Positions 22,589-49,124 of a DNA stretch of 64,000 nucleotides are shown piece after piece; within the stretch, counting starts at the first letter, position 1, and each line of letters starts with the position of its first letter. The stretch covers positions 91,349,001 to 91,413,000 of the forward strand of contig NC_091124.1 of assembly GCF_040183065.1 (NCBI RefSeq), in the 5' to 3' direction. Position numbers and translations under genes: made by a program. This DNA comes from Periplaneta americana (lineage: Eukaryota > Arthropoda > Insecta > Blattodea > Blattidae). The notes under the pieces are model-generated. The model did not search any database and was not told the origin of the DNA. It worked only from the letters and a program-made list of their open reading frames with translations.

Positions 22589-25100
22589 AGTGTAAGAAGT
22601 GAATTCGGACAAAAAACAATTTTTTGTTAAAAGTGTGGCTTTGAACTATCTCATTCTCACCACTTTAATTACCAAGATATGGCCCAAGTGGTTAAGATAA
22701 GAGACTCTACCATGCATAAATAATTTGTTTTCAGAATATAATCAAGTTAGTAACCTGTTATGAGGCATTAATAGCTGAAAATAAATAGGATATAAATATT
22801 TATGTTAAACTGCAGGCAAATTTATTGTCTTTAGTAAAAAAATAATAAACTGAGGCATTTAAAATATACTTCTTATGTCAATTTGTAAAGCTTAAACAAA
22901 TCTTTATTAAAATAAGACTGTTCAGATAAAAAAATAGAGGGACTAGCTCCCAACTCCCAAACCGTAATGCCAACCACAGAATTAAACTGGAAAGTTCCTT
23001 ATACTGGACAGTTGTAGTTCCAGGTATAAGGTCTAAGGTACAAAGGTTTTCATCGTTTATTTCCATTATTTCCACATCTACAGATTACAATTCCAACACT
23101 AAAAACACGCAGTGTATTAGTGACTTCACTGTTTATCTCTTCTTTGGGAAATGCGCTTCTATTGTTGTTTATTATGAAAATATTCAGGACAATACACAAT
23201 ATAAAAAAACCTCGTTTTTAACTGGATTAAGTTACAGTGTAAGACTATAAAGTAGAAACAGGAAAGTACTGCAACTCTACAGCCACTGGAGTTGTACTCC
23301 TTTTCTCTAGCTTGTGTATGAAGAATCACACTTCATTGCTTAACTTATTGTAAAACTATTTTATTATATAAACCACACTCACTACTTAATAAAAATATTA
23401 ATTATAAATCAATAATCTTTCAAAACGCAAATGATACTGTTACTTCACTCAAGTTTGTATATATGCAAAAGAAATTTAAATTAGTTACATTTGTAACTGA
23501 CATGCCTTACTTAATTTACAGCAGCTGCATGGGCACCCATTGGGGGGGGGGGGGAGCCTGAGGCCCCCATGGCTCTACAATATTCACTTTTAAGGTTGAT
23601 TTATGTTCTGTACTTTAGAATTGCCTGTAAATTACTATCAAGAACATTCAATCATAATTCTCTTACTTAGCAGCAGCAGTGGTTGAAGCCACTTTGAGTA
23701 GTGCCAGAACATTCAAATCAGAAACGAAAAGAAACAATAATGTATAGTTTTATATCGTGAATGTTTTATATAAATAATAATGATCATAATAATAATAATA
23801 GACCTAGTAATAAATTAATATAACAAATTAACGGAACTTTGAAGTTTTCTAAACTGTTCTATACTTGAATTCCATTTTCCTGTAATTTTTAGCAAAGAGT
23901 TCAGTGACTTTCTTGGCTAAAATTGGGGATCTTGCTACCAAAAGTGAACTAAATCCATCACATCTTTCTTAGACCAATGCCAGATAGAATCATAAAGAAC
24001 ATATAGAAAACAGAAGAAAGAATTTTTAATATCACATCAACAAATCTATGTTTTTGCATAAACATTTTAGCACCTTTTATTTACTTATTTATGTTCAAAT
24101 CTAGAGTTAATCTTTCCATATGTATTTACTTTCTGTTTATCTTCATATGATGAAGAAAGTTTATTTTATTCATAATTTGTTTCTCATCAACACTGCATAA
24201 TAATTATATGACGCCAGATACCGCACTGTTTTCCCTACGCTCACACTCTTTTCAATGACATATTTGCCGGGAAGAAAGTCAGCCCTGGCATGGAACAAAA
24301 ATATTCGTTATTTAGTGCTGCCACCTCGAATCGAACTGTCACGTAAATGGCACAGATAAGACCTTTCCCCTTGCCCTTTGCACCAGTGTGAAGCTTCATC
24401 GAATGGATTACAAAACACTTCTGCGCATCCTCATACAGAGGTGGTTGGCAGTTGGCTCGAAAGACAAAGATATGTACAGCATTGCATGAGCGGGCGAATG
24501 GCATTTGTTACTGACACGACACGGTGCAGGAGTTCAAATTGATGTTCTGCTGGAATCAATCACTCCATGATAAATCCATATTTTTTATAATATTTGTGAT
24601 CTTATAGCGCTCTGAATGTATAGTTAAAAATAATTTTAGTTAGGCAGTGCCATGGCACGAGGGCACTACCCCTAAAGCTGCCCCTGCATATCAGTTTTGT
24701 AGAGATAAAAATAATAAAATATAGTTGTTGTAAGTATGAAAACGTAAATGCTTAGGTGTAAAACATCTCACACCTCGGCTTGAAATCATTCCAGTAAATT
24801 GTAAGTGATCAGACTACTGGAGAGTGGAGCCTTCTAAAAGTATCTCATCATGTCATCAGCAGCATTGCCAACCGAGTTTGTGAAAAAGCAGTGGCAGTTA
24901 GTGCCTAAAATAACAAGGGGTTCACTACTTTCATCATATTATATAGTTTTCCAACAATTTAAACAATATTTCATTTCTGAAAAATTAAAAAAGTACTACA
25001 GTTCTTTAAAGTACATAACTGCCTTAAAATGAACCTGAAGATGATGATCAATTATCTTTGAAAGAACATAGCGATTTTTCCTTACATTATCATTCTGTCT
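22589..25100. other. Unassigned AT-rich stretch
   Basis: No host exon was recognised. A poly-G run with GGGCACCCATTGG (about 23530) and GGGCACTACCCC (about 24665) could be the ends of a decayed hAT, but they do not pair convincingly. A minus-strand frame at 24504-24241 and a short one at 25719-25465 share only a Lys-Gly-Lys-Gly stretch and match nothing I know. Confidence 0.4.
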
Positions 25101-25101
25101 T

Positions 25102-25240
25102 TCAATATTCTGCCTGAAAGCTGTTTGTAGATTCATAACTGCAAATCCAGTTGTTTCTTTCATATATTCGTACATTGAAAGCCCTGCAAAATGTCTTATC
25201 TCGGCTTGTTTGTGCTTGCTTTAAATCGAGTTGAGGTAAC
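25102..25240 (-). pseudogene. hAT transposase N-terminal scrap
   Basis: The minus strand near 25190-25110 reads FNVRIYERNNWICSYESTNS, the same zinc-finger lead-in (FRPQIYERNNWICACDVTNK) as the transposase at 5313. The rest of the 115-codon frame is not recognisable. Confidence 0.55.
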
Positions 25241-26194
25241 AGCCTTCCAAGCTTCTTTATTTTACATTTATCTTCCAAGATTAAAACTGAAAAATGTGTT
25301 TGTAAAAGATATTGAACACTATTCATTTTCTTTGGAAACAAACACTGGTCACACTCACAGATGAATGTATTAAAACTAAAACACCAAGAAAGACTAAATG
25401 GACATTTAAAGAATTGTAAGAAACCATTAATAAACACATATGTACACATGCTAAAAGCATGATCTCAGCTACAGATTGGAGCTAACTTCCAGTTTGCATT
25501 ACGAAGTCTTTCACGTGTCAGCTGTCTCATGATCATGTGACTACAGCTGTGCTGGTCCAAACACCAGCGCAACCCCATGTTTTCCATGCAATATTTCCCC
25601 TTGCCTTTCACCCCACACTTAAGTCCAGAAGCTGGCTTGGCAAGGTTCAGAGGAGAAATTGAATCTCGGAAGCTTACAAGCATGTAGGTATTCAATCTCT
25701 GCGGTTCACAGGTTTTCATACAACAAAAAAATCAGAGCCACAAGTAAACTTATTAAATATGAGCAAGAAACAAAGAATGATGATGTAAATTATAAATAAA
25801 TGTATTTAAACAATTAAATTGTTTTTCCTTGTTTTTTCTGGGGGTTCTATGAACCATTGGACGCACCGTCACTGTGAAAAAGTCATTAAACAGCATAGTT
25901 CCACAGTTTTACTTTTATTTTGATGTTTTCAATTCAATTTGAAAGTCTGACAAAGTTACTCTGTTTTTCACTCTTTGTATGCATAGATTTCATTTTTATT
26001 ACTTTTATTACGTTAAGTTATATTTACAAATATACAGGAGGGTGCATAAGTAGGTATACAGTAATAAAATATAGTTTTATTAAGTACAAATGAGGATTAC
26101 ATATCACTTGTAGTTACATGACATCAATAGACATAAATTTAAATGCCTTACTCATCCATTATCGATTATAATCGTCATACATACTTAATAAAAC

Positions 26195-27171
26195 CACAGT
26201 CTACTATATACAGTCGTGAAGCTCAATATGTAGTAAAAATGCAAACATGGGTAGTTGCCCACCACTAGGGTCGCTACTATCGCCTCATCATCGCAGATCT
26301 TTCTCTCTCCTAGTAGACGACAAAATATGTTACACTTTCGTTGTGTTCTTTTGGAAAAATTAACACCTTCCTTCCATTATTGAAATATTAAATGCATAAA
26401 GTTAATTTATTATTTTAATGAAGTATATTAAATTCCACCATAAACTCGAAGATACCTGCAAGAAATAGGTTAATATTATTTTTGTTTGTGCAAAACGAAC
26501 TGAAATTTACTATAATCGCTTCAATCATTCAAGATTATAGCGATAATTAACTATGAAACCAATAAATATTAATTTGCATTTACCTTTACAACAATAATAA
26601 TGGAAATATGAATTAATGGAGTAACTTACGTGTACTGGTACTTGTAGTGTAGGCTTACGTAGTTAACAAAGTGGGATGAGGTTAAGCAATAATAATCACA
26701 CTAGAATTGGAAATAAAATGTGATCAATAAATTTTATTGTAACAGACTTTGTCTACGTCTCTAGTAAAGTAACAAATAAAAATAACAACAAAATTAACAG
26801 CTATAAATAAAAACATATCCTTTGAAAAAAAAAAGTAGGCCTAAGCAAAAATAATCCCACCAGAATTGAAAATAAAACGTGATCAATAAATTTCATTAAA
26901 ACAAACTTAATTTTTCTACGTCTCTAGTAAAATATTATTATTCCAATTATTGTATTTTAGCCATTAACATTTTCATTACAACCAATAACGAACATTTCAC
27001 AAGCATCAATGTGAAATACGCAACAAGCTAGCACTCGATGGAAATACGACACAGTCCAAAGTCGACCGTGGACAGTCTATTGTTTCCAGTTGCTAACCAC
27101 TTGGAGCGCTTTATCACGAGATTTGCAAAAAAAATCACCTCAAGCTTCGCAACTGTATATAGTAGACTGTG
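26195..27171. mobile_element. Non-autonomous DNA transposon, 977 bp, superfamily unclear
   Basis: The termini CACAGTCTACTATATACAGT and ACTGTATATAGTAGACTGTG are exact 20-bp complements, with homology continuing through CGNGAAGCT. They are flanked by an identical ATAAAAC at 26188-26194 and 27172-27178 (an 8th base also agrees if one C is shared). An internal direct duplication of about 150 bp carries GTGATCAATAAATTT and CTACGTCTCTAGTAAA in both copies (about 26680-26780 and 26840-26935). It has no coding capacity. Confidence 0.85.
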
Positions 27172-27178
27172 ATAAAAC

Positions 27179-27715
27179 CATATTGTATTACAATATACCT
27201 ACCACCTTGTATATTACAAGTAATCTCCTTCGTGTTCAGCTATCACAATTTCTTTTTGTTAATTATAATTTTTCTGAAAACTTGTGCTGAACCTCTTAAA
27301 AAACTGGCTCACAATAATGATGTAATTAAAAATTTCTTTCACAAAGTCAAATTACTAAACATCTTTTCCAGTGAGGTTTTACACCATTTGGTAACTGAGA
27401 TCTTCATTAGCCCCCACTCCCTGGAAAGTACACATGGGCACCCTTGAGCAGCTGTACAAGTTAAATAGTATTGAGGCTCGGTATATTTTGAAAGACTACA
27501 ATGATCGATGATTTTCTACTTTCATTACAACATTTCCTTATCCCACAAGTTTCAAGGTAATAGTATTACATTCAGTGCTGGATCAACACCAGCTGCAAAG
27601 GTAGTACAGGACCCATTTTCAAGGATCAGTAGAAAATTAAAAAAAAAAAAAAAACACTGAATAGTTATACAAAGTGTTCATTAAGTATAAAATATTACTC
27701 ATAACTTAACTCTGC
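27179..27715. other. Unassigned spacer
   Basis: Only a small, low-information frame (27169-27447) and a poly-A run near 27639 are visible. Confidence 0.55.
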
Positions 27716-27721
27716 AGCCTT

Positions 27722-28225
27722 CTTAATTCTTAAAATCCCAGGTCATAGTTCACTGAACTACTCACACTGCAAAAATAATTCTGAAGTATCTCTGCTACAT
27801 CTGCAGTATTCGTGATATTTCCTTTGTGGAACAAACCTGGAATATCAGAAATATCTCTCCCCATTACACAACGGACTTTTTCCCAAACATTCTTGTTCAA
27901 AGAAAGAACACATTTTATCCAAGAAGTCTTCTTTGTTGTCACAAGCAATGTGATGGACTTTCGCACAAAAACGTTTAAACTATAAAAAATTTTCATGGGT
28001 AGGATGGTGCTCAAATTGGCGTAAGGTGCATCTCCAGTTACGAATTGCATCTCGGCATGCTTCCATCCACCAAGGGACAAGATAGCATCTTGATCGATAT
28101 GAAGACAGAGGGATGTGTGATTCCAAAGCCTGTATCGCATTTGAAAAATGTTCAGCCATGGAGTCTACACTTTCATATCCAGTATCCACGGTCTGTGAAT
28201 ATTGTGGACTACCTTTCTTTAACAT
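27722..28225 (-). pseudogene. Jockey-type LINE fragment (EN-RT linker region)
   Basis: The minus-strand frame from 28225 reads SMAEHFSNAIQALESHIPLS, then VPWWMEACRDAIRNWRCTLR and QFEHHPTHENFL. This is the linker (VPWW..EC..A...R..A...F...PT.EN) between endonuclease and reverse transcriptase in Jockey-like elements. A frameshift at about 27985 leads into KVRCVMGRDISDIPGLFHKG. No intact domain remains. Confidence 0.7.
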
Positions 28226-28229
28226 AGTT

Positions 28230-29090
28230 TATGTCTTGTCCCACAATGAATATGGACACTGTTCTGGGATTCGTAGTGAAACAAAAAATGGCAGAATATC
28301 AAATGTTTACTGTAACAACACTATGAGCCATAGCCAAATGCTGATATTAGTAGTTAGGTCATGAAACAATGTCATTTAAGGTGGCCAAAACCAATGACGC
28401 CACCTCCCCTCACTATGGACACGAGGGTGCTGAAATTGAGTATGTGTATAAAAATAATTATGTTGCACAGACTCTCTCACTAATATCTCTGAATCGAGAG
28501 CAGCTACAGGCCTATGCGACGATTTGTTTTGCAATATTAAAGTGATAATAATGATACCTGAAGTTTAGACATTATAAATTCTTACAACAGGCAAGCAGAA
28601 AGGCATTATAAACAACTACAATAGGCAAAAAAAAAAAAAAAAAAAAAAAAAAGTTAACACACAAAAACAAATAATAGGTTACTTTAATCAATCAGCATAT
28701 TTGTATTAACATTGTGGTGAATTATAGCCTATGTTTTTTTTTTCCACATAAAAAAACCCTATTTTACATGAGTATATTAGGGTTAAAGTTTTCTATATAC
28801 TTGAGATAATATAATATAAATACATTTTTTTTTTCTGTCGATGTTATGAATAAGAGAAATGTAAACTTAATTTTACGACAGTTACAACTATCAACACAAA
28901 CACATGAGAAATCTACATCATACATATAGAAAGCGCTTAATTATACGAAATACATTAAAAAAAAAAAAATTGTAATTTTAAAGTTAAAAAAAAATTGTAG
29001 CATAAGACTATATTACCCCGATAAGTTGGCAGTAGCACAACATGGCCTGAAAAGGGCCACAAGATAGATTTCGACGCCACCACCATCTTG
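28230..29090. other. Spacer with poly-A tracts and a LINE-like 3' end
   Basis: Poly-A runs occur at 28627-28652 and 28953-28968. AACCCTATTTTACATGAGTA with TATTAGGGTT near 28757 forms a short hairpin, as at 10790. No exon was recognised. Confidence 0.5.
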
Positions 29091-29094
29091 GAGT

Positions 29095-29350
29095 CCACAC
29101 CTGTGGAGTAATGGTTAGCGTGTCAAGCCGCGAAACCAGGTGGTCCGGGTTCGACTTCCGGTCGGGGAAAGTTACCTGGTTGAGGTTTTTTCCGGGGTTT
29201 TCCCTCAACCCAATATGAGCAAATACTGGGTAACTTTCAGTGCTGGACCCCGGACTTATTTCACCAGCATTATCACCTTCATCTCATTCAGACACTAAAT
29301 AACCTAAGATGTTTATAAAGCTTCGTAAAATAACCTACTAAAATAAATAA
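29095..29350 (+). repeat. tRNA-derived SINE, near full length
   Basis: The A-box-like segment TGGAGTAATGGTTAGCGTGT and B box GGTTCGACTTCC form a tRNA-like head. The body has CCTGGTTGAGGTTTTTTCCG and GCTGGACCCCGGACTTATTT, and the tail CCTAAGATG...AAAATAACCTACTAAAAT. The body shares TGGTTGNGGTTTTTTCCGNGG with the SINE at 1267-1515, so the two are sister SINE families with different tRNA heads and tails. Confidence 0.85.
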
Positions 29351-29600
29351 ACCATCTTGAACAAGACACTGAGTTATTGGGAGCAGGTCATCAAGGAAGC
29401 CACCGAAATCCAGCTAGATGGCAATAATTTCAACAGGGAAAGCTGCAGTGCAGAAACCAGCCATCAACACGCTTTGAGCAACCAGAGCACAGCACATGGT
29501 CGGGGCTAGGAACTGGCCCAGTTGGCCAACAGTCAACATGCTTCGAGCACCAGAACACGGTAGGCAGTCTGGCCTAGGAACAGCTCCTGATTCCCTACTG
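29351..29600 (+). pseudogene. Possible Penelope-like element 3' fragment
   Basis: The plus strand reads LNKTLSYWEQVIKEATEIQL and DGNNFNRE, similar to the YW.RV.KEA.EI......FNRD motif just downstream of the GIY-YIG domain in Penelope-like polyproteins. It decays immediately afterwards. Assignment is tentative. Confidence 0.45.
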
Positions 29601-29954
29601 ACCACTTGTATACCAGGTATAAAAAAAACGATATCCGGGCTAAGAATATGTTGTACTGTAATGTAAACAAAGCTGCAAAAGGTATCCATCAGCGAGCTGC
29701 TGTGATTCGATAGAATTGCGGCACTACTTTAACCACCATGTGGCTGTCACTTTTCTGTGTGTGATTTGTGCTTTTAACTGTATATAGGCCTAACTGTCAT
29801 CGCTCTGTAGAGGTCATGTTCTTACGAGAAAATCGGAAAAATGACGACTAAAGTAAGTAAATATGAATGCAATCCCGATCCAATGTCATGAACAGACCTG
29901 TTAAGAGTGTCAGAGGCCTACTAATGCGTATTAAGGGCATAAAATAACTATTTT

Positions 29955-31090
29955 AATTGCCTACCTAATCAGAACCAGACAAGGTGCGGACTCCTTCCAG
30001 TAAACTCCCCTTGTCCTCTTCACAGCTGGGTTGATAACGAACCGGTCAACAATGTTGTCGCACAGGCTGTTAGACTTCCAGAATTTCTCCTCCTCTCCTA
30101 TATGGCGTATGAACGATCGCCACATATCAGGTGTTACCAACTTTAACCCTTCGTTTAGTAAGGTCCTGACTTCATTAAGTTTATAAGATTTATTATTTGG
30201 GGTAACATACCCTTTCACTTTGCTCCAAACAGCTTCTATGGGATTTAATACACAGTGATGAGGGAATCTTAACATTGTATGACCTGCTTGTTCTGCCATA
30301 GAATCCACAACATATTTGTCGAACTTCTTGTTAAAGTTAGCCATCTTTATCTGTTCTATCAGTTCGTCCTTCACTATGTCCGTGCTGTATTCTATTCTTT
30401 TCGCATCCATCCACTCGATATCTTTTTTCAGCCACTGCTTAGTGGGAATGCGATCCAACTTTACACTATGGTAGGATGCATTGTCCATAATAATTACACT
30501 GTTAGATGCAAGCGAAGATAAAATTCCTTTAAACCAATTTATGAAGACGTCGCCATCTCTTCATGACAGTCCATGGCTTTCTTTGATTTCATAATGAACT
30601 CCCCATCCTCCACAAAACCATCTTCACTTCCTATGTGAAGTAAAATGAAACGCCTACCTTTCCCAGTGGATTTTTCAACCCAGTAGTCAGCCCTGACAAA
30701 AACGTCTACTTTTTGTTTTTATGGTAGACTCTACCCATACTTCAGAAACAGCATGACCTTCATCGACCCAAGTCTCATCAAGAAAATATAACTTACGTCC
30801 CTCTCGCCTATATTCTCGTATTTTCCTCATATACTTTCTATGCCACAATGATATATCTTCGCGGTCAACAAGAACGTTCTTTCTGTTTCTCTGTACAAAC
30901 TCAAACCAGATCTCCTGCAGAATATTGTGAAGACTTGTCTTTTTGAAGTCGGCAAGTCAGGATCACTATTTATAAAAGTTATTACTTTATTTATTGTAGG
31001 TGGCTCGTTTATTAAAAAAAAAAAGTGATGCACTTTACAATGGACTGCACTTCTTACAAACTCGTCACACTGCACTTCTGTCACAGATTT
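29955..31090 (-). pseudogene. Tc1/IS630-like DDE transposase, nearly complete but frameshifted
   Basis: On the minus strand the order is an N-terminal PPTINKVITFINSDPDLPT (near 31000), then a frameshift to RKNVLVDREDISLWHRKYMR. The first catalytic Asp is in KLYFLDETWVDEGHAVSEVW (near 30770). GKGRRFILLHIGSEDGFVED follows, then the second Asp in IIMDNASYHSVKL (30488) and the Glu in HHCVLNPIEAVWSKVKGYVT (near 30240). The frame ends after LVLIR at 29961. The last 175 codons are open. It belongs to the same broad family as the elements at 643 and 37304 but keeps the catalytic blocks they lost. Element termini were not identified. Confidence 0.85.
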
Positions 31091-31227
31091 TTTTTGCGTT
31101 TACGCATTTTACCCAGTGTAGATAAATGTCCTTTATCATTTCACTGCATGCAGAGTTAATGCTCAGTGAAGAACAAGAGGAGTAGAATACTACTACTCTT
31201 GGTGAAGAAACACCAGTAAACTCTGCC

Positions 31228-31500
31228 TTCATCGTCGTCGTCTTGCTAACAAGTATTAGGCCGAGTGGCCTGTTACAGTCTCAAACTAGAATTTTTAGTC
31301 CATCTCTTCTTCGGACGGCCTAGAGATCTTTTGCCATGCAGATGGTAATGAAACAGTGCTTTTGGAATTCTGCATCAATCCATTCGTTCGAGATGACCCT
31401 TCCACTTAAGTTGATATTTGCTGCCTTCAAATTCACTATATCCTCAATACTTTTCACAGAATTTACTGAACACATTTAGAACAGTTTGCCTTTCCAATGC
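31228..31500 (-). mobile_element. LINE 3'-end fragment
   Basis: The minus strand reads YQLKWKGHLERMD, then CRIPKALFHYHLHGKRSLGR and PKKRWT, ending near QATRPN and a GAC/GACGA repeat. This is the usual C-terminal tail (W.GH..RM...R.P......P.G.RS.GRP..RW) of insect EN-RT retrotransposons. Confidence 0.75.
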
Positions 31501-31863
31501 TTAACATATTCTATGCGAGCTGCCATCTTGCAAAACTGAAATTTAAATTTCCGCTTTTCTCCTTCCTTCCTTAGCTTTTTCTGAGCATGCGTGACATGCC
31601 ATAATTATAATATGTTAAATAATTATGAATTTATGACATGTTTTCATAATTACTGTATATAACTAAATGTTTTAAATTGTTTTAGAAAATGATTGTTATG
31701 ATTGTATTGAAGTGATAGGTTGATTTTGCGAAATATACAGCAAACTACATTTTCACCTATGCCAAGTAGCACGAAAGTTGTAAGGTTCCATCAGCCAATG
31801 GCATCTTACTCATACATGTGCTTTTGTTTACATGACAACATATTCTAAGCCCAGAATTAGTAT

Positions 31864-32256
31864 CCCCAGCACTGGAGCGAATTTTTCACCTCTAATATTG
31901 TTACCATAACAGATGTATTCTGTAGGACCAAAAAAAATAAATCTTTATGTACATTCTTCGAGCAACAGTGCATATTACTGTGGAATCCTGAGTGCGCTCC
32001 TTGTATAATGGCAGTTGACTTAATATAAAATGTCAACATACATGCCCAACTTGGAGTCAGGCCACAAAGGGGGAAAAAAAAAACACTGGAGGAAAGGGGT
32101 TCGATCCGGTGCTGTGGATTGGACTTTGCCGTAGCTCAATGGTGAGAGCGCTTGGTACATAGAACCAAGGACCTGGGTTCGATCCCCAGGGCCAGAGCGA
32201 ATTTTTCTTCTCTAATATTGTTACCATAACAGATGTATTCTTTAGGACATATATAT
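31864..32256 (+). repeat. tRNA-related SINE with directly repeated tail
   Basis: At 32128-32197 a tRNA-like head has GTAGCTCAATGGTGAGAGCG and GGGTTCGATCCCC. It is followed by GAGCGAATTTTTCTTCTCTA and ATTGTTACCATAACAGATGT. The same tail, including CCCCAGCACTGGAGCGAAT, is present without the A box at 31864-31926. I read this as two tandem insertions of one SINE family, the first 5'-truncated. Confidence 0.65.
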
Positions 32257-32264
32257 ATACACCA

Positions 32265-32790
32265 GGTGTTTCATACCACCCGTATCAGCTTTTTTTTTTT
32301 CGAAAACTATGTGATACTGGTTGTTCATAAAAAAATTTTGATAACCAAAACCTATGTAAAGAATCGATTGGTGGTAGTACCATTTCCCGTAACAAACCGG
32401 AAGTAGGAGTACCTGTGGTCAACTTCGAAATTTCAAATGAGAACATGGGTCATTGAAGATACCATTGGAAACTACTTTTAAAAAGAAACAAATTTTACTG
32501 AAACTTTTTTTTTCTAACTTTTATTGTTTACTCACAAAGTAACAAAAATGGTATCTTCTGAGAAATGATGTATGTTGTTTATGTCCGTACACTCTTCATA
32601 GTGATCAAAATGTATGCCACCCTGTGCTAAACAATGTTCTGATCACCTCCTAACATCCGTGATTGCACTTCAGCACAGTTGAGAGACCCACAGGCTTCTC
32701 TAATTCTTTGTTTCATGTCTTCTCTAGTTGTTGGACGCACCTAGTAGACCATATCTTTAATCTTCCCCCACAAGAACGCTTGCCCGTGAC
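32265..32790 (-). mobile_element. Tc1/mariner-like element, 3' fragment
   Basis: The end CAGGTGTTTCATACCACCCG precedes a non-coding stretch. The minus strand near 32790-32650 then reads RPTTREDMKQRIREACGSLN, similar to the C-terminal RIR.AC..I...ML segment of a widespread insect mariner-like group. The rest of the transposase is missing. Confidence 0.5.
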
Positions 32791-32946
32791 TCAGGATTGC
32801 ACCATAATACACATAAGGTTCTTACTATGAGCTAGGGTGCAAAAATGCATTTGTTTCACAAGATAAGGAATGAAGAAGAGTATAGGCAATCTCCTTTAAG
32901 TGGTCTAAAATCAAATTAAACCTGCCAGTTAGTGTTTTAATTTCTG

Positions 32947-32974
<28 letters not shown>

Positions 32975-32978
<4 letters not shown>

Positions 32979-33045
32979 ATAATAATTTATTCTGGTAAGT
33001 TAAGGCCATCAGGCCTTCTCTTCCACTTAACCAGAAACAAAATAA
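32975..33045 (-). repeat. LINE 3'-end hairpin, matches the nested LINE tail at 59400
   Basis: TTCTGGTAAGTTAAGGCCAT and CAGGCCTTCTCTTCCACTTA resemble AACCTGGTAGAGATAAGGCC and CAGGCCTTCTCTGCCCCTCT at 59420-59456. Both are preceded by TAATAATTTAT/TATTTATTTA. This is a solo 3' end of that LINE family about 80 bp downstream of the RpS8 polyadenylation signal. Confidence 0.6.
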
Positions 33046-33143
33046 ATTTATCTACGGAAGTTGGCTCTGAACATAATTTCATACAAATCAGAAGTCATTC
33101 TTAATGACGAATGAAATACATCCAGCATGGTGTCTGACAAGTC

Positions 33144-33149
33144 TTTATT
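33144..33149 (-). terminator. RpS8 polyadenylation signal
   Basis: TTTATT on the plus strand is AATAAA on the minus strand, about 51 nt after the RpS8 stop codon, giving a very short 3' UTR as is usual for ribosomal protein mRNAs. Confidence 0.75.
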
Positions 33150-33199
33150 TTCAGACTCAAAATTTACAGCATTTTTATATATGAACAATACACTTTGCT

Positions 33200-48421
<15,222 letters not shown>

Positions 48422-48766
48422 CTTCACGACCGTCCAAGAGAAACAGGAAATGGAATTGTGGGTAAAGTTTACGTCGGGTCTCTCGCTGTCATTTCCTGTT
48501 TGGTTGTAACAACCAATAGAAATCTGACAATAAACAAATGAAGAATGCAATGAAAATGGAAGGTATGAAAATTTCTCTGCCAAAATCTCCGAAATTTTGT
48601 CTTCGTTTCTATCACAACAGTGTATGCTTATTACTAAATAAATAAATGTGGTATATTATGCGCAGAATATTATATTTTACAATAAGTAACAGTATTCTTC
48701 ATTTCTTACCTAGAACTATTACAAAACATAACAATATGAGGAATTAGTAATTCTCATGTAACGAAA
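48422..48766. promoter_or_regulatory. Shared divergent promoter region RpS8 / FIP1
   Basis: These 345 bp separate the two start codons. On the RpS8 side the coding strand has CATTTCCTGTTTCTCTTGGA about 12-31 nt before the ATG, a pyrimidine-rich stretch suited to a TOP start. No clear TATA box is placed for either gene. A shared bidirectional promoter is inferred from geometry only. Confidence 0.6.
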
Positions 48767-49124
48767 ATGGCAGAAGATTCTGGTAATGAAGATCAATGGT
48801 TATATGGAGATTCCAATCAAGAAGCACCGGAAAATGAAAACAAAGAAGAACAAAAAGCTGAAATAGCGGAAGAAAGTACCGAAATAACTCAACAGACTGA
48901 AACGTCCGGAGAAAATGAAGAGGTACCTAATATTAATTATGCCTATGTAACCTCTGTTGCAAAGTTGATAAGAAAATATTACCGGCATCTATTTGTTGTA
49001 CAGTTACAGGTGCCGGAACCACCAACTATAGCTCCTCCAACGGAGCAAGAAGATGGTCAATTAAGTGGAGGCGAAGAACAACTTCAAACTCCTGCCGGTG
49101 AAGATGTAGCAGGAGAAGAAACAA
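48767..49124 (+). CDS. FIP1: FIP1 exon 1 (start codon)
   Basis: ATG at 48767 follows ACGAAA. The exon is Glu/Gln-rich and ends ACA A|GTTAGT. Residues 53-81 are unusually hydrophobic and basic ([20 protein letters not shown]), flanked by GAG|GTACCT and TTACAG|GTGCCG. This stretch may be an 87-nt (or 81-nt) intron rather than coding. Confidence 0.85.

Noticed and set aside
24241-24504. 87-codon minus-strand frame as a gene
   Set aside because: No recognisable domain, no splice or promoter context; shares only a low-complexity KGKG motif with the frame at 25465-25719.
23518-24690. hAT element bounded by CAGCTGCATGGGCACCC and GCTGCCCCTG
   Set aside because: Terminal complementarity is weak and the flanking 8-mers (ATTTACAG, CATATCAG) do not agree well enough.
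32128-32200. Functional tRNA gene
   Set aside because: A and B boxes are present, but the cloverleaf arms do not pair properly and the sequence continues into a repeated tail; it is a SINE head.
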